NCBI GenBank assembly: GCA_030052745.1
Contig: JANBVO010000057.1
Span: forward strand, 1-64,000
From: Pleurostoma richardsiae
Taxonomy: Eukaryota; Ascomycota; Sordariomycetes; Calosphaeriales; Pleurostomataceae
Length of the DNA: 64,000 nucleotides
Direction: 5' to 3'
Shown: one piece after another, positions 10,822 to 20,046 of the stretch
How positions within the stretch are numbered: position 1 is the first letter of the stretch
Layout of the letters: each line of letters opens with the position of its first letter
The notes under the pieces: model-generated
What the model was told of the DNA's origin: nothing
What the model saw: only the letters and a program-made list of their open reading frames with translations
Databases searched by the model: none
Position numbers and translations under genes: made by a program

Positions 10822-13215
10822 TCACACGCGTCGCGCCTGACTGTTCCCGCTACCTTCTTGTAATAGTCCAGGATCCTCGACCACCATTGCCAGCAAGTCC
10901 TCCAAAGTCAATCTACAAAGGGTGGCAAACACTTTCTCATTGTCGAGCGTGTACTGGCTAACCAGGCCGTGACTCGTTAAATATTGTGAGACCAATTCCC
11001 TGCCATGGGTCGCCCAGCGATCCCGGACAATGGACACGGCCCTTCCGACCCCATCGTCCAAGTAAGGCGAGCGACGGGGCCCGGACTCAGGAAAGATGAT
11101 GTGCCAGACACGTAACCACTGAGTCGCCTCCCCAAGGTACAGCCTGTTCCGTTTCGCTAATTCAGCCTTCTGTCGCCCATTGATCCCATCGAATTCCCCC
11201 GAGTTACGGAACTCACAGGTCCTTTCACGGACATGTCTGTCGCGGTCCACTGTCTTGTCGAACGCCCGGTAGCACATCGGGCAGTATGGTGGCGTCGAGT
11301 GGTCCTGCCAAAGGTGGCGGATCACATCCTCTATGGACCGAAGATCATCCTGTAATAAGCATCGCTGATATTTCTCCGGGTTGAAGACGTAGAAGGGGCA
11401 GGCAAGATGGAAATATCCGTCAAGGTTGGAGACGATGACAAGTCCTGGATCGTCCTGGTCGATGTTCTCAATGTATGTCGACCGATGCTGACAGTCTACT
11501 GCCTTAGCACGCTTGCGAGGCGGTAGTCTATCGTCTGGTGGCGCAACGTAACGCGCCGAGACCACCCAGGGGCGAATATTGTCTCGTGAGAAGCGTAGTA
11601 AACCTGGTCGTAAATTCTGGAACTCGTCATCCAAATGCAGAGGAGACTCTTCAATACTCTTTCCATGGTATAAAGAGTCCTGATCTTCGCTCTCCAGGTC
11701 CTCCTCAGAATCACTACCGTTGTCAGAGGCACTACTGTCCAGCTCGGAGGAGGAAGACAGGATCTTGACATCTTCGGTTTGACATAATCCAGAGAAGAAG
11801 CCCGGCCGATGACTATTTGTGATGGACATTATAAGCCGCCCAGACCGGCTTCGCTTAGTTCCGAATGATTCGACGATAGGTGGCGTGTGGGAGGATCTCC
11901 TCCTTGAAAGATGAGGTGGCGATGAGTCAACCACTTGCGCTGGTCTTAATGGCACTTCACGGACCTCACCAGCGAGCTCCGTATCGCGCTGTGATAAACA
12001 CTGCTCCAAGGCTCGGCTTTCTTTGTTACCAGGTGAGTCGCTGTCATGTCTGTATTCCTGCCTTGTAATGTCGATGTACCCCCTTGGGGCATTGAGCAAT
12101 GCATCAATTCTGCTTGAAGACCGGGAGTCGACATCCCGATCCACGTCGATTTCCATCCAACGACCGGTTCCCGAGAATTTGACAGTCGAGGCTGGATTCA
12201 CTCGAACGTAGACACTGTTCCATTCCTTGAGATAGACGCCTACATTGCCCCCGGCGTGAACGTCCTGTCCCGGTCTGCCGATATCGATCAGGACAGATGA
12301 TCCGTGCTTGTGAAGCCGTGACTGGACTCGGATGCCTTTACTGCTGAACTGGACCTTGCCATCGAAGATCCAAGGTCTTTGCCATGCGGTGTCGCGCTCC
12401 TTTGAGAAGTGACGAAATTCGGATGGCGACCGAGCCAGGAGCCCACGAACTTTTTGACTGCAATCGCTTTGCCAAGCGAATATCGATCCATCGCGAGTAG
12501 CGTGGAGAATTTCTTCCTGTAGGCGCAGAAATGCTGTCTCAGCACCCTCACCGTACCGCACCTGCATTGTCACACCGAAAAGGGCCAACAGAGAGTACGC
12601 CGTATCCTCTTCGCGATTCGTGTACCTGCCAGCAGACCAAGACATCCGCACTGCGAGCGAGAAGTCGGACAGTGTGCTGTTGTCGAGCAACAAGCTTGTG
12701 GGAATACCGGTTACATTTGAAAGGAGTGGCAGAAACTCGGGAGACGCCTTGGAACATCGGCGGTTCCAACGCTGGTCGTAGAAGTCCACTCTCGGTGGCA
12801 CAATGAGCTCCTGCAGTGTCCAGGCCCGAGTCCAGTATTTACATCGTCTCCAGATGTCTTGGTCGAAGGGTGGCCCGCTGGCTGGGAGATCGTCCAGGTA
12901 TGCCAGGCAGATCGAGGATTTGCTCAGTCTCCTGAATGATCCGTTCACAGCCTCGTCCAGGGCAGCTGAGGAGGAAGAGTCAATGCAGAGAGAGTCCACC
13001 CAAAGATAGGCAATGCCGCGATGGACGGCATCTTGGCCGGCCCGAATAACCTTTTCGCATAGCGGTACTTGCCTATGCAGCTTGAGGTCCGCCGCCGATG
13101 CCGTCCACATCATGGCATCTTGGCAAGTCCAAGTATGCGACAGTATGGCATAGGGAGGGAGGTCTGAGCCGAGCAACTCGACTAATCTGTGTGTTTCGAT
13201 ATGAAAGAGTTTCAT
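10822..13215 (-). CDS. HET-domain protein fused to the C2H2/W-motif module (gene C)
   Basis: A single-exon 797-aa protein. Residues 1-250 are a HET domain of the kind found in HET and NLR-like fungal incompatibility proteins. It starts MKLFHIETHRLVELL and PPYAILSHTW. It continues with AYLWVDSLCIDSSSSAALDEAVN, where the usual C-C-I-D context is retained as LCID, then CLAYLDDL, RAWTLQELIVPP and REEDTAYSLLALFGV. After a 250-residue variable part comes an acidic Ser/Asp/Glu-rich linker (near 490-530). At 604-607 the finger block begins with ACPF, followed by a Y..C pair, RHLWQDH, YCPMCY and RHVRERTC. WLRVWHIIFP and SPYLD lie near 700-720. HET domains trigger cell death or incompatibility when activated. 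Here the zinc-finger block sits where such proteins usually carry sensor repeats or NTPase domains, so it may be the recognition part. That is an inference. No frame break was seen. Confidence 0.85.
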   Translation of the reverse strand: MKLFHIETHRLVELLGSDLPPYAILSHTWTCQDAMMWTASAADLKLHRQVPLCEKVIRAGQDAVHRGIAYLWVDSLCIDSSSSAALDEAVNGSFRRLSKSSICLAYLDDLPASGPPFDQDIWRRCKYWTRAWTLQELIVPPRVDFYDQRWNRRCSKASPEFLPLLSNVTGIPTSLLLDNSTLSDFSLAVRMSWSAGRYTNREEDTAYSLLALFGVTMQVRYGEGAETAFLRLQEEILHATRDGSIFAWQSDCSQKVRGLLARSPSEFRHFSKERDTAWQRPWIFDGKVQFSSKGIRVQSRLHKHGSSVLIDIGRPGQDVHAGGNVGVYLKEWNSVYVRVNPASTVKFSGTGRWMEIDVDRDVDSRSSSRIDALLNAPRGYIDITRQEYRHDSDSPGNKESRALEQCLSQRDTELAGEVREVPLRPAQVVDSSPPHLSRRRSSHTPPIVESFGTKRSRSGRLIMSITNSHRPGFFSGLCQTEDVKILSSSSELDSSASDNGSDSEEDLESEDQDSLYHGKSIEESPLHLDDEFQNLRPGLLRFSRDNIRPWVVSARYVAPPDDRLPPRKRAKAVDCQHRSTYIENIDQDDPGLVIVSNLDGYFHLACPFYVFNPEKYQRCLLQDDLRSIEDVIRHLWQDHSTPPYCPMCYRAFDKTVDRDRHVRERTCEFRNSGEFDGINGRQKAELAKRNRLYLGEATQWLRVWHIIFPESGPRRSPYLDDGVGRAVSIVRDRWATHGRELVSQYLTSHGLVSQYTLDNEKVFATLCRLTLEDLLAMVVEDPGLLQEGSGNSQARRV

Positions 13216-13879
13216 TTTGACTGTATGAAGAGAACTAACCTCTGGAGGTCTAACTCACGCAGACATTGAGGATGCCAGGATGCCATGCACCTGCTGAGAT
13301 TTATACCTAGCATTAGACCATCCCACTCTCTTCGAGTGATGGACACAGTTGTGCGCTTTAGACCAATCAGCAACAAAACACTATTGCTTAGAGCTTAAGA
13401 TAAATAGTCCTGATTGGCGCATCTAAACAACCAATGACTCTTTGGTCAGCGAGTGAACAAACGTGCAGTTCAACTCAATTTCCACTTGCTGACCAAAAGT
13501 AGTCATTGGTTGTTTAGGCAGTGCACGAACACAAATGTGTCGCAGTCGTTTCACCCTACCCTCGTGGTCATGTTACAATAATGCTGTCACACCGTAATTG
13601 GCGCCGAAGCCGTCTTGGAGATTAGGCAACTATGAACGTAATACTAAAGCGCGCGGCTACCGTGGTGACTCGATCTTTAGTTGGGGGACCAGGCTTAGTT
13701 TTGAATCCCTTTCATACCTAGGGAAATGACAATTTGAAAAGTTCGGCGTATTTTATGGCGGGTTATAGACTCGAAGGTCAATTCGCGTTTATTGATATAT
13801 GACCTGAAGCTTCTCGCAAAGTCCCTGTAGAGGAGATGCCTTCTATAATCGCAGGCACTTCACTCTGATAATGATCTCT
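13216..13879. promoter_or_regulatory. Upstream region of HET gene C with four CCAAT boxes and a hairpin
   Basis: CCAAT or its complement ATTGG occurs at 13363-13367, 13413-13417, 13431-13435 and 13505-13509, about 150 to 290 bp before the HET gene's ATG. CCAAT boxes are bound by the HAP complex in fungi. The last two lie in opposite arms of the inverted repeat listed separately. Beyond about 13560 no signal was recognised. Confidence 0.5.
13423..13517. repeat. Imperfect inverted repeat (about 30-bp arms) upstream of HET gene C
   Basis: Left arm 13423-13450 and right arm 13488-13517 are reverse complements over 17 perfect bases (CTAAACAACCAATGACT) plus a further 10 (TTTGGTCAGC), separated by a 2-base gap and one mismatch. 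The pairing extends weakly inward (GAGTG against AAGTG). The 37-bp spacer is unrelated sequence. It could be a small transposon footprint, a transcriptional hairpin or a paired protein-binding site. The arms are too short to decide. Confidence 0.7.
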
Positions 13880-14380
13880 CTAACGCTCACTACTCGTGCT
13901 ATATGGCTGTAACATGCTGAAAGTAGACGTCTGTCCACTTGCCCAGCTGGCTAGGATGGCAGACATGTCTTGAGTCTCCCAATCCTTAAGATAATCCGCT
14001 ATATCTATCTCGGAGGGATTCAGGGTAATATTAGGTTGGAAGATAGACATCTGGCCCCCATCAGTGAAAAGGTGTAGTGAGTCTTCTTCTTGGTCGTACG
14101 TCGCTAAAAAGGGGTTCTTCGCTTCGACCAAGCCCCTGGCAAGCCGCGCAAATGTCTCGCATATCTGATAGAGGCGTTCAGAACCCTTTGGCGCGCCCCC
14201 GGACACTCTGCAAAATCTCCACTACATCATTGAGAAGTTGCGCATCCTCTAAGCTGGCAACTGCAATGGCATGAAGGAAGACGACAATGAATGCGGTGAA
14301 AGAGGAGTAGTGAAGAACCCCTACGAAGATAAGCTCACCGGACAATTTGGATGAGAAGGGTGAAAGGACAGACTAACCAA
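13880..14380 (-). pseudogene. C-terminal remnant of a fungal transcription factor, frameshifted
   Basis: Reading the minus strand, HYSSFTAFIVVFLHAIAV then EDAQLLNDVVEILQSV resembles the C-terminal region of fungal-specific Zn2Cys6 regulators. The continuation, RLYQICETFARLARGL, lies in another frame. The switch falls at a run of five Gs near 14197-14201, so one base too many or too few breaks the gene. A plausible intron (GTTAGT...TCGTAG) lies just upstream, near 14310-14375. No DNA-binding domain or N-terminal half was found nearby. It is either a truncated relic or a gene hit by a sequencing error. It sits head-to-head with the BAHD acyltransferase gene, where a pathway regulator would be expected. 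Confidence 0.45.
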
Positions 14381-14822
14381 TGGGCATAATCTGTGTCTTC
14401 GAGGAACCTGCGGAGGCCGCGCTATCACGGGCGCGCAGGATCCGGCACTCCGAAGGGGCTCCGCTACACGATTCAGCAACGCCCCACTATCAACGTCTTA
14501 TGTTCTCCGTCTACCAACCGTGAATCGTGACGGTGCGTCTTATGGAGATTCAGGCTCCAACACACTACAAAAGAGGTCCCGCTAGTTGTCATTGCCTCAG
14601 CTTGGAGAGCCCATGAGCCGGGAGCCTTGTCTTAGAGAAGAGCCGAAATGACGTTTCGGACCCAAGGCAGCAGCCGAAGAGCTCGGGGAGTAATGGAGGG
14701 TGACAAGTTGAAAGCGTAGAGGGTGCTCGATGACCTCTTCAGGGCGGAGGATATAAATGTACACGGCCTGTTCAGAGAGATGTCGCCTCCTTCCATTACT
14801 CTTGATCACAATCACATCCACC
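14381..14822. promoter_or_regulatory. Promoter region of the BAHD acyltransferase gene
   Basis: A TATA box (ATATAAAT) at 14751-14758 lies about 70 bp upstream of the chosen ATG at 14823. This is a strong, conventional fungal core promoter. The rest of the region shows no gene. Confidence 0.55.
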
Positions 14823-16232
14823 ATGACCGCCAACACGAGTGTTGAACGGCTTACGCCGTTGGACACGCTTATGCCCAGAACTTACATTTCCACACTCTTG
14901 ACATTTCCGACAACAGAGTCAATCTGCGCGGTCTCACCCCCACTTCAAAGCGCTCTAAAGCATCTTTTCAAGCAGCTACCATGGTTAACCGGCTGCATTT
15001 TCGCAACGAACCTAGCTCAGAGGCAAAGACCCGGCCTCGAGATCAAATGGAATTCGAGCGACAGTGTACCAACCTTGATCGACAAGGGCTCCATTCCAGA
15101 GGCGTACGAAACACTATCTGCGCTTGGCATGCCACCGTCAAGTATTCCAGCAGGCGTTTGGCCAGTGCCCGGCATGATCGATGAGACTCTCTTCTCAAGA
15201 GGCGCTCCAGTCTTCGCCGCCAGCATCTTCCGCTTCGCGGACAAACAAGGAGTGGGGTTGTGTGTCTGCATGCATCACAGTGCTGTAGATGCCACCGGGT
15301 TTACTGAAGTGCTAAGGCTATGGACCCAAAACATGGCAGTACCGGGTTCACTCTTTAACCCTGGTGACGGTAGGTTGAGTCGGCTGTCAACAGCACTGTT
15401 TCACGACCTTGGTGTCGTATCCGCTCACTCACTCCACGCTCTCTTCGCGTCACATCCTGAGTACTCGACGACACCACCGACGCTGCCCACCTCATTCCCA
15501 CCATGTACAAGCAAGGTGTTTCGGGTTCCCGTCACGAGGATCACTGCCCTCAAGCAGTGCATAGAGATCCATATTCCTAGTATACCAACGACAAACACCG
15601 TGCTGTGTGCCCTCATCTGGTCTGCAATCACTCACGTGCGCAAGCAACGCAATATAGCCCTCGCGAAAGAGACTAGCCGGCTTGCTACGGCCGTCAATGG
15701 CCGACAACGTATCGGCGAGCACTTTTCGGCACTGGAGAACCTGTATCTTGGAAAGATAGTCCTGTACTCACTATCCGAGCTTACCGCGGGAGACCTGAGC
15801 GCATTCTTTGATCAGGCCTCCGACAAAGCTCTCGCCACTGTTTGCGATGCTATCTCTCAGCCTCAGTCGCCGGCTCGGATTAATACATGTCATATTGCAG
15901 AAATCTATAGCCTCGGAGATCGTGTGGAAGACAACAGAACCATGTTTGTCGGATGGGATCTGTTTAGATCGCGGGATCTTACAATCACAAGCTGGGCCAA
16001 TCTCGATCTCTACGACATGGAATTTGGCGCACAGCTAGGGAAGCCGGACTTTGTGAGGGTACCTCATGCAGAGGCGGACGGCGTCGGCTTGATCCTACCA
16101 AGAAGGAGGGCGTCAGCTAGGGCGGAGACAGTCGATGAAGTAGTTGAGGTAATGATTATGTTGCGGAAAGACGACATGAATGTTCTGGAACAAGACAGCA
16201 CGTGGAGGGCCTTGGTGGGTAGACAAAAGTGA
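14823..16232 (+). CDS. BAHD-type acyltransferase (trichothecene acetyltransferase-like)
   Basis: A single-exon, 469-aa protein. Family enzymes move an acyl group from acyl-CoA to a hydroxyl or amine of a metabolite. The catalytic HHxxxD motif is present as HHSAVD at residues 151-156, in MHHSAVDATGF. The structural DFGWG-type motif near the C-terminus is degenerate (DMEFGAQLGKP), as is common in fungal members. The start at 14823 was chosen because the N-terminus MTANTSVERLTPLDTLMPRTY matches family starts and the TATA box lies 70 bp upstream. The in-frame ATG at 14757 would fall on the TATA box. No signal peptide was seen, so it is probably cytosolic. The neighbours are a broken regulator remnant and a LaeA-like methyltransferase, which suggests secondary metabolism. 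The substrate is unknown. Confidence 0.85.
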   Translation: MTANTSVERLTPLDTLMPRTYISTLLTFPTTESICAVSPPLQSALKHLFKQLPWLTGCIFATNLAQRQRPGLEIKWNSSDSVPTLIDKGSIPEAYETLSALGMPPSSIPAGVWPVPGMIDETLFSRGAPVFAASIFRFADKQGVGLCVCMHHSAVDATGFTEVLRLWTQNMAVPGSLFNPGDGRLSRLSTALFHDLGVVSAHSLHALFASHPEYSTTPPTLPTSFPPCTSKVFRVPVTRITALKQCIEIHIPSIPTTNTVLCALIWSAITHVRKQRNIALAKETSRLATAVNGRQRIGEHFSALENLYLGKIVLYSLSELTAGDLSAFFDQASDKALATVCDAISQPQSPARINTCHIAEIYSLGDRVEDNRTMFVGWDLFRSRDLTITSWANLDLYDMEFGAQLGKPDFVRVPHAEADGVGLILPRRRASARAETVDEVVEVMIMLRKDDMNVLEQDSTWRALVGRQK

Positions 16233-16567
16233 AGGATTCGGTTCTGTGTGCCGATGAATCTAGAATTCTGTATCTATCGTTCTGTGTCTCCGATCTTTCG
16301 TTAGGTCACGAAAGCACAGACACAATCTTGTGTAGAGTTGCGCTGTTCCCGGTGAATGTGAAAGTGCTGTATGAAGAGAGTGTCGACGCGTCGTATATAC
16401 CGTTTAGACAGAACACGAGTAGAATGCCTATGCTACAGATAAATCATGCATCATGGTGTCTGACAGGTTCCAGAGGAGGTGGCATGTTGGACTTGCAAGC
16501 TCCCAGAACTATAAACTCGGAGGAAGTGACCGCCCAGCCGTACACCCTTCTTTCGCTCATATATACT
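16233..16567. other. Intergenic region between convergent acyltransferase and methyltransferase
   Basis: Holds the 3' ends of two convergent genes. Nothing else was recognised. Confidence 0.5.
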
Positions 16568-18131
16568 TCAGTCCTCCGCCGATTGAGGCGCCTGAGGCGC
16601 AGGCTTCCTTCCATAGACGACATAGCTAGCAAGAAATGTCAGCTTCGGCGAAAACGGCACCTCGGGATGCCGCGCAGTGTAACTCACGTCAGATAATAAA
16701 AGTGTACGCGAGTGTCCCTGATATCCTTCCGCACCTGCGTGTACAACAGCTCGATCTCTTCCATGCTCATGCCGAGACCCCTGTGTAGCGCCGTCTGGGT
16801 GACGGCCGAGAGGCCGTCATAGAAGTTGGTCATCTGCCAGTATCCCAGCGTCTTGGCTTCTTTCCCCTTGGGCCAGGGGTTGCCGGGGATAGCAAGTTTC
16901 TCCTCGACGACGTCAACGAACCCGGCGTCGATGAGCCACTGCTTGTACCTGCGGGGCACCAGCATGTCCCGGCCGAGCCGCCTGCCCGCCTCGATGTACA
17001 AGGAGATCAGCCGCTCGAGCGCGGTTCCTTTCATAGAGTCGTCGATGCATTGCAGCTCGCTGTAGTAATCCTGGAACTCGATGTAGCCGCCTGGATTCAG
17101 AGATTCATAGGCTGATCTGATGACCCTTCTGGGGTCCTTGAAGGAGTGCCACATGAGCCGCAGGTGGATGAAGTCGAAGTTACTGCTGTAGACCCAAGGA
17201 TCTTCGGCATCATCAATCTCGAATCGGCAGTTTGGAGGAACAAAGTCAGGCTGGATGGGGCTGAGGTCGGTCCCGAGGACGGAAGCGGATGGGTGCTCAT
17301 GTGCTAGACGACCGTTATTATCCAGTATGCCTCATGACTGGGGCCGGATTAAATCGATATCCCAGAGCTTAGACATACCAAACTCAATTGCCCATATCCC
17401 GGTGCCTATATGGTCAGCATGAATAAGATACACGTGCAGTTTGAACTTACCAGTTCCTATATCCAGGACCGACTGGGGATTTTCAATTGGTGCCTTGTAT
17501 AGGCTGCCTTTGAACAGCATGACGAAGATTGCATGCTGAAGGTCTTCATCGAAGAGTCAACATGAATCATCTTCAGCAGAGCAAAGGAAATCATGACTTA
17601 CCTAGTCTGTCTTGCTCGAGCTTTGGAGATCCAATCAGTGGTTGAAACTGACTTGGGTGCAGCAAGTCCTCACCTCATCGTTCGGCATCCAGTATTCTAC
17701 AATGATGGTCAGCAAACAACGACGGAATAACATCGGGATCCCTGTTGTGATGGTCTACTTACTGCCCTGCTTGTACTTGTGGAACGTGCGGCCATTCTCC
17801 TCGACGAACTCGTAGATGCTGGACCTTACTGACTGCGTGGAGAGGCTGCACCAACATCAGCAAGGAGTACGTGCGTCTTATAGCGGGAGAAGCACTCACG
17901 GAGCTTCAACATCTCCAAGAGCGGAGTCTGCGTCGGAGTCGACCTAATCGCGGCGGGGTCAGCACAGATCTTCGCTCGCTGTGCGACATGGGACAACCCT
18001 ACGCTCAGGCCGGTGGAGAAGTGGCTCAGATTGCTGAGGGATGATCGGTCTGGATCGGTTTCCGAGCTCCCCGCGCCCGCCCCGTATTCGTCAGCGGCGC
18101 GAGAGGCAGGGTCCGCATGCGTGGCCCCCAT
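16568..18131 (-). CDS. LaeA-like SAM-dependent methyltransferase
   Basis: Nine exons (transcript order: 18003-18131, 17900-17943, 17763-17845, 17674-17696, 17602-17620, 17451-17543, 17379-17405, 16688-17303, 16568-16625) give a 363-aa protein with every splice phase consistent. SAM motif I is VLDIGTGTGIWAIEF from about residue 125. The family landmarks IYEFVEENGRTFHKYKQGKY, MPNDE.EQDRLDLQH, FDFIHLR and SLNPGGYIEFQD are present. The last exon supplies the typical YVVYGRKPA end. The LaeA/UMTA family contains both the global regulator LaeA and pathway methyltransferases. The acidic Ser-rich N-terminus fits either. Three exons are only 19, 23 and 27 nt long. An upstream in-frame ATG at 18173 is possible. 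Confidence 0.9.
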
Positions 18132-19167
18132 TTTCCAGGAGCGGATGCGGCAGCGATGCGTTAAAGGTGCCACCGAAGCCGGGAGGAAGCAATAAGTCAG
18201 TGCATATGCCGATGTTTAGGAAGAGATTGAACCGCGATCAGGGGCTTCTCACTTTGTCGTTGACTGTAGGAAGCGAAAATACGTGGCCTGGGGGGGATTT
18301 TCCGGCCGGGCAATATGAGAAGCGAACATGCCACAGTCCCCACCCACACCTCCCGGAAGAGGAAGCTCTCTCCTGCTTTGCTCTCGCATCGTTAATCAGA
18401 GCGACGGCTACTAGTCCTACATAGTTCGCATTGTGGCAGGACGGCGAGGACGCTTGCGCGCGGCACGGGTGGCTTGCAGCCCGTCGTCTTCGCAGGAAAC
18501 CGCTCGCAGCAGCTCCCCATTGGTTGCTTTCCGGGTAATGCACACCTCCCTGTCGCACACCTGGCGGGGCGGAAGAGTTGCTGATAGCTCGGATGTTTTC
18601 CGCTCACGTGCGTGGTTGGGAAAAAGAGTGGGATAAACAGAGTTATCCTCGGCCCCCCTCCTTGTCCCGTGACGCGTTCCCTTGTGTGTCCTATTTGTGA
18701 CCCAGAGAAGAAATACTGTGCGGCTCACTATCAGTTAGCTTGTCAGATCTCTCCCTACTATAGACCATGTCCCCTGAGGATAATCGACATAAGTTGGGAC
18801 GCAATACAATCCTATCTATAACTTTCGAGGTTAGCCCTGTTAAGAATGGGATAGGCTCAGTCTCCCATGCTCCCTGTGCTCAACATCACCCAATTTAGGG
18901 AATGACGAAACACTCGTCACTCATTTGAATATCAACTGACCCTCTAGCGACATCTCATCTGATGGCTGGCATTGTATGATGTTTGCTAGGAACATTGCGC
19001 ATCCCGATATTTCCTGCCTAATGGAATTATCGCCCAGGTCAGTTTCCGCTAGAAAAGAACTACCACGTAATCGAGAGGCCGAGGTCTCAGTTTCACAGAA
19101 GCATGACAGCTCCAGACAGCATAGTTAGGACTTGCCCGTGGCCTAACTGATTCCATTAGCTTTACGC
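18132..19167. other. Intergenic region upstream of the methyltransferase
   Basis: Only short random frames. It should hold the promoter of the methyltransferase and the 3' end of the next minus-strand gene. Nothing else was recognised. Confidence 0.5.
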
Positions 19168-20046
19168 TTAGGAGTCTTCCACGAATGTGTACTCTGGGAT
19201 CTCAATCGTGGAAACCGTCCAGGTCTTGCCGCCGTCGCTGGTCGTCATATCCCCAGTGACACCCTCTCCTTTGCCCAGGGTATCGATGTAGTCAGGATCT
19301 GCAACGTCCAGAATAATCTCGGTATCGATCCATGCTAAAACACTTCAGTTTTTCACATTATCTCTGTTCGTCCGAGATAAAGAACTTACAGTGTGCGGGT
19401 ACAGTGCCGCAGTCGGTGGCCGCGCACTCGACCGCAGAGCCCCAGCCTTCAGCGAATCCGTCGCTAGTGGAGAGCGTGGAGACGGTGTCTCCGTTAACGA
19501 GTACAGTTTGCGTATAGTTTCCGGTGTCGTCGTCATACTTGTCTGCGGCACAATGTGAGTGAGTGTCCATGTTGGAGATCTCACAGGAGCCGTTCTCTTA
19601 CAGTGCATCGTCACCTTGGCACCAGGAACAGTTGTGTATATCGGGCCGTAAACGGCTTCCTGCGTGGTGTCTGTTGCAGAGGTCGTTTGAATTAGTGAAA
19701 TAGCCGTGTGCGGGGATAGGGACCCGGACAGTGCAGGCTACGAGGATGACTCCAACTGACCACTAGTCGACACCAGAGTATACGCAAATGCAAGCCAGTC
19801 GCTCGAGTTATAGTTGTCTGCGATGGACTGAATCAAGTCCCCGTTCGAGGTACCCATGCCAACCCAGAGGGAGGTGTCCCCAGTAGAGTCGCTCGGGGCG
19901 TCTGGCAGGATGAGAGTTGAGGTTGCCTCGCGGATGAAGGTATTATTGGCAACGGGACCAGTACTGAAGGCCGGGCCCATAGCGGCCTCCACAGATGTGC
20001 AAGCAACTGCGGCAAGGGCAAAGATGATTTTGGCATGGGACGGCAT
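19168..20046 (-). CDS. Small secreted protein, possibly with an eqolisin-like beta-sandwich fold
   Basis: Four exons (19761-20046, 19602-19670, 19390-19542, 19168-19334) give 224 aa in consistent phase. The N-terminus is a signal peptide (MPSHAKIIFALAAVACTSVEA). The mature part contains TSLWVGMGTSNGDLIQSI, an EAVYGPIYTTVPGAKV strand region, YDDDTGNYTQTVLVNGD and an AECAATDCGT-like cysteine pair (VECAATDCGT). Its layout resembles the concanavalin-like beta-sandwich of fungal G1 (glutamic) peptidases, which also have W-V-G...Q segments. A convincing catalytic Gln/Glu pair could not be placed, so peptidase activity is not claimed. Extracellular location is likely. Confidence 0.7.

Noticed and set aside
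14757-14822. Upstream ATG of the BAHD acyltransferase
   Set aside because: It lies on the TATA box, and the added residues do not match family starts.
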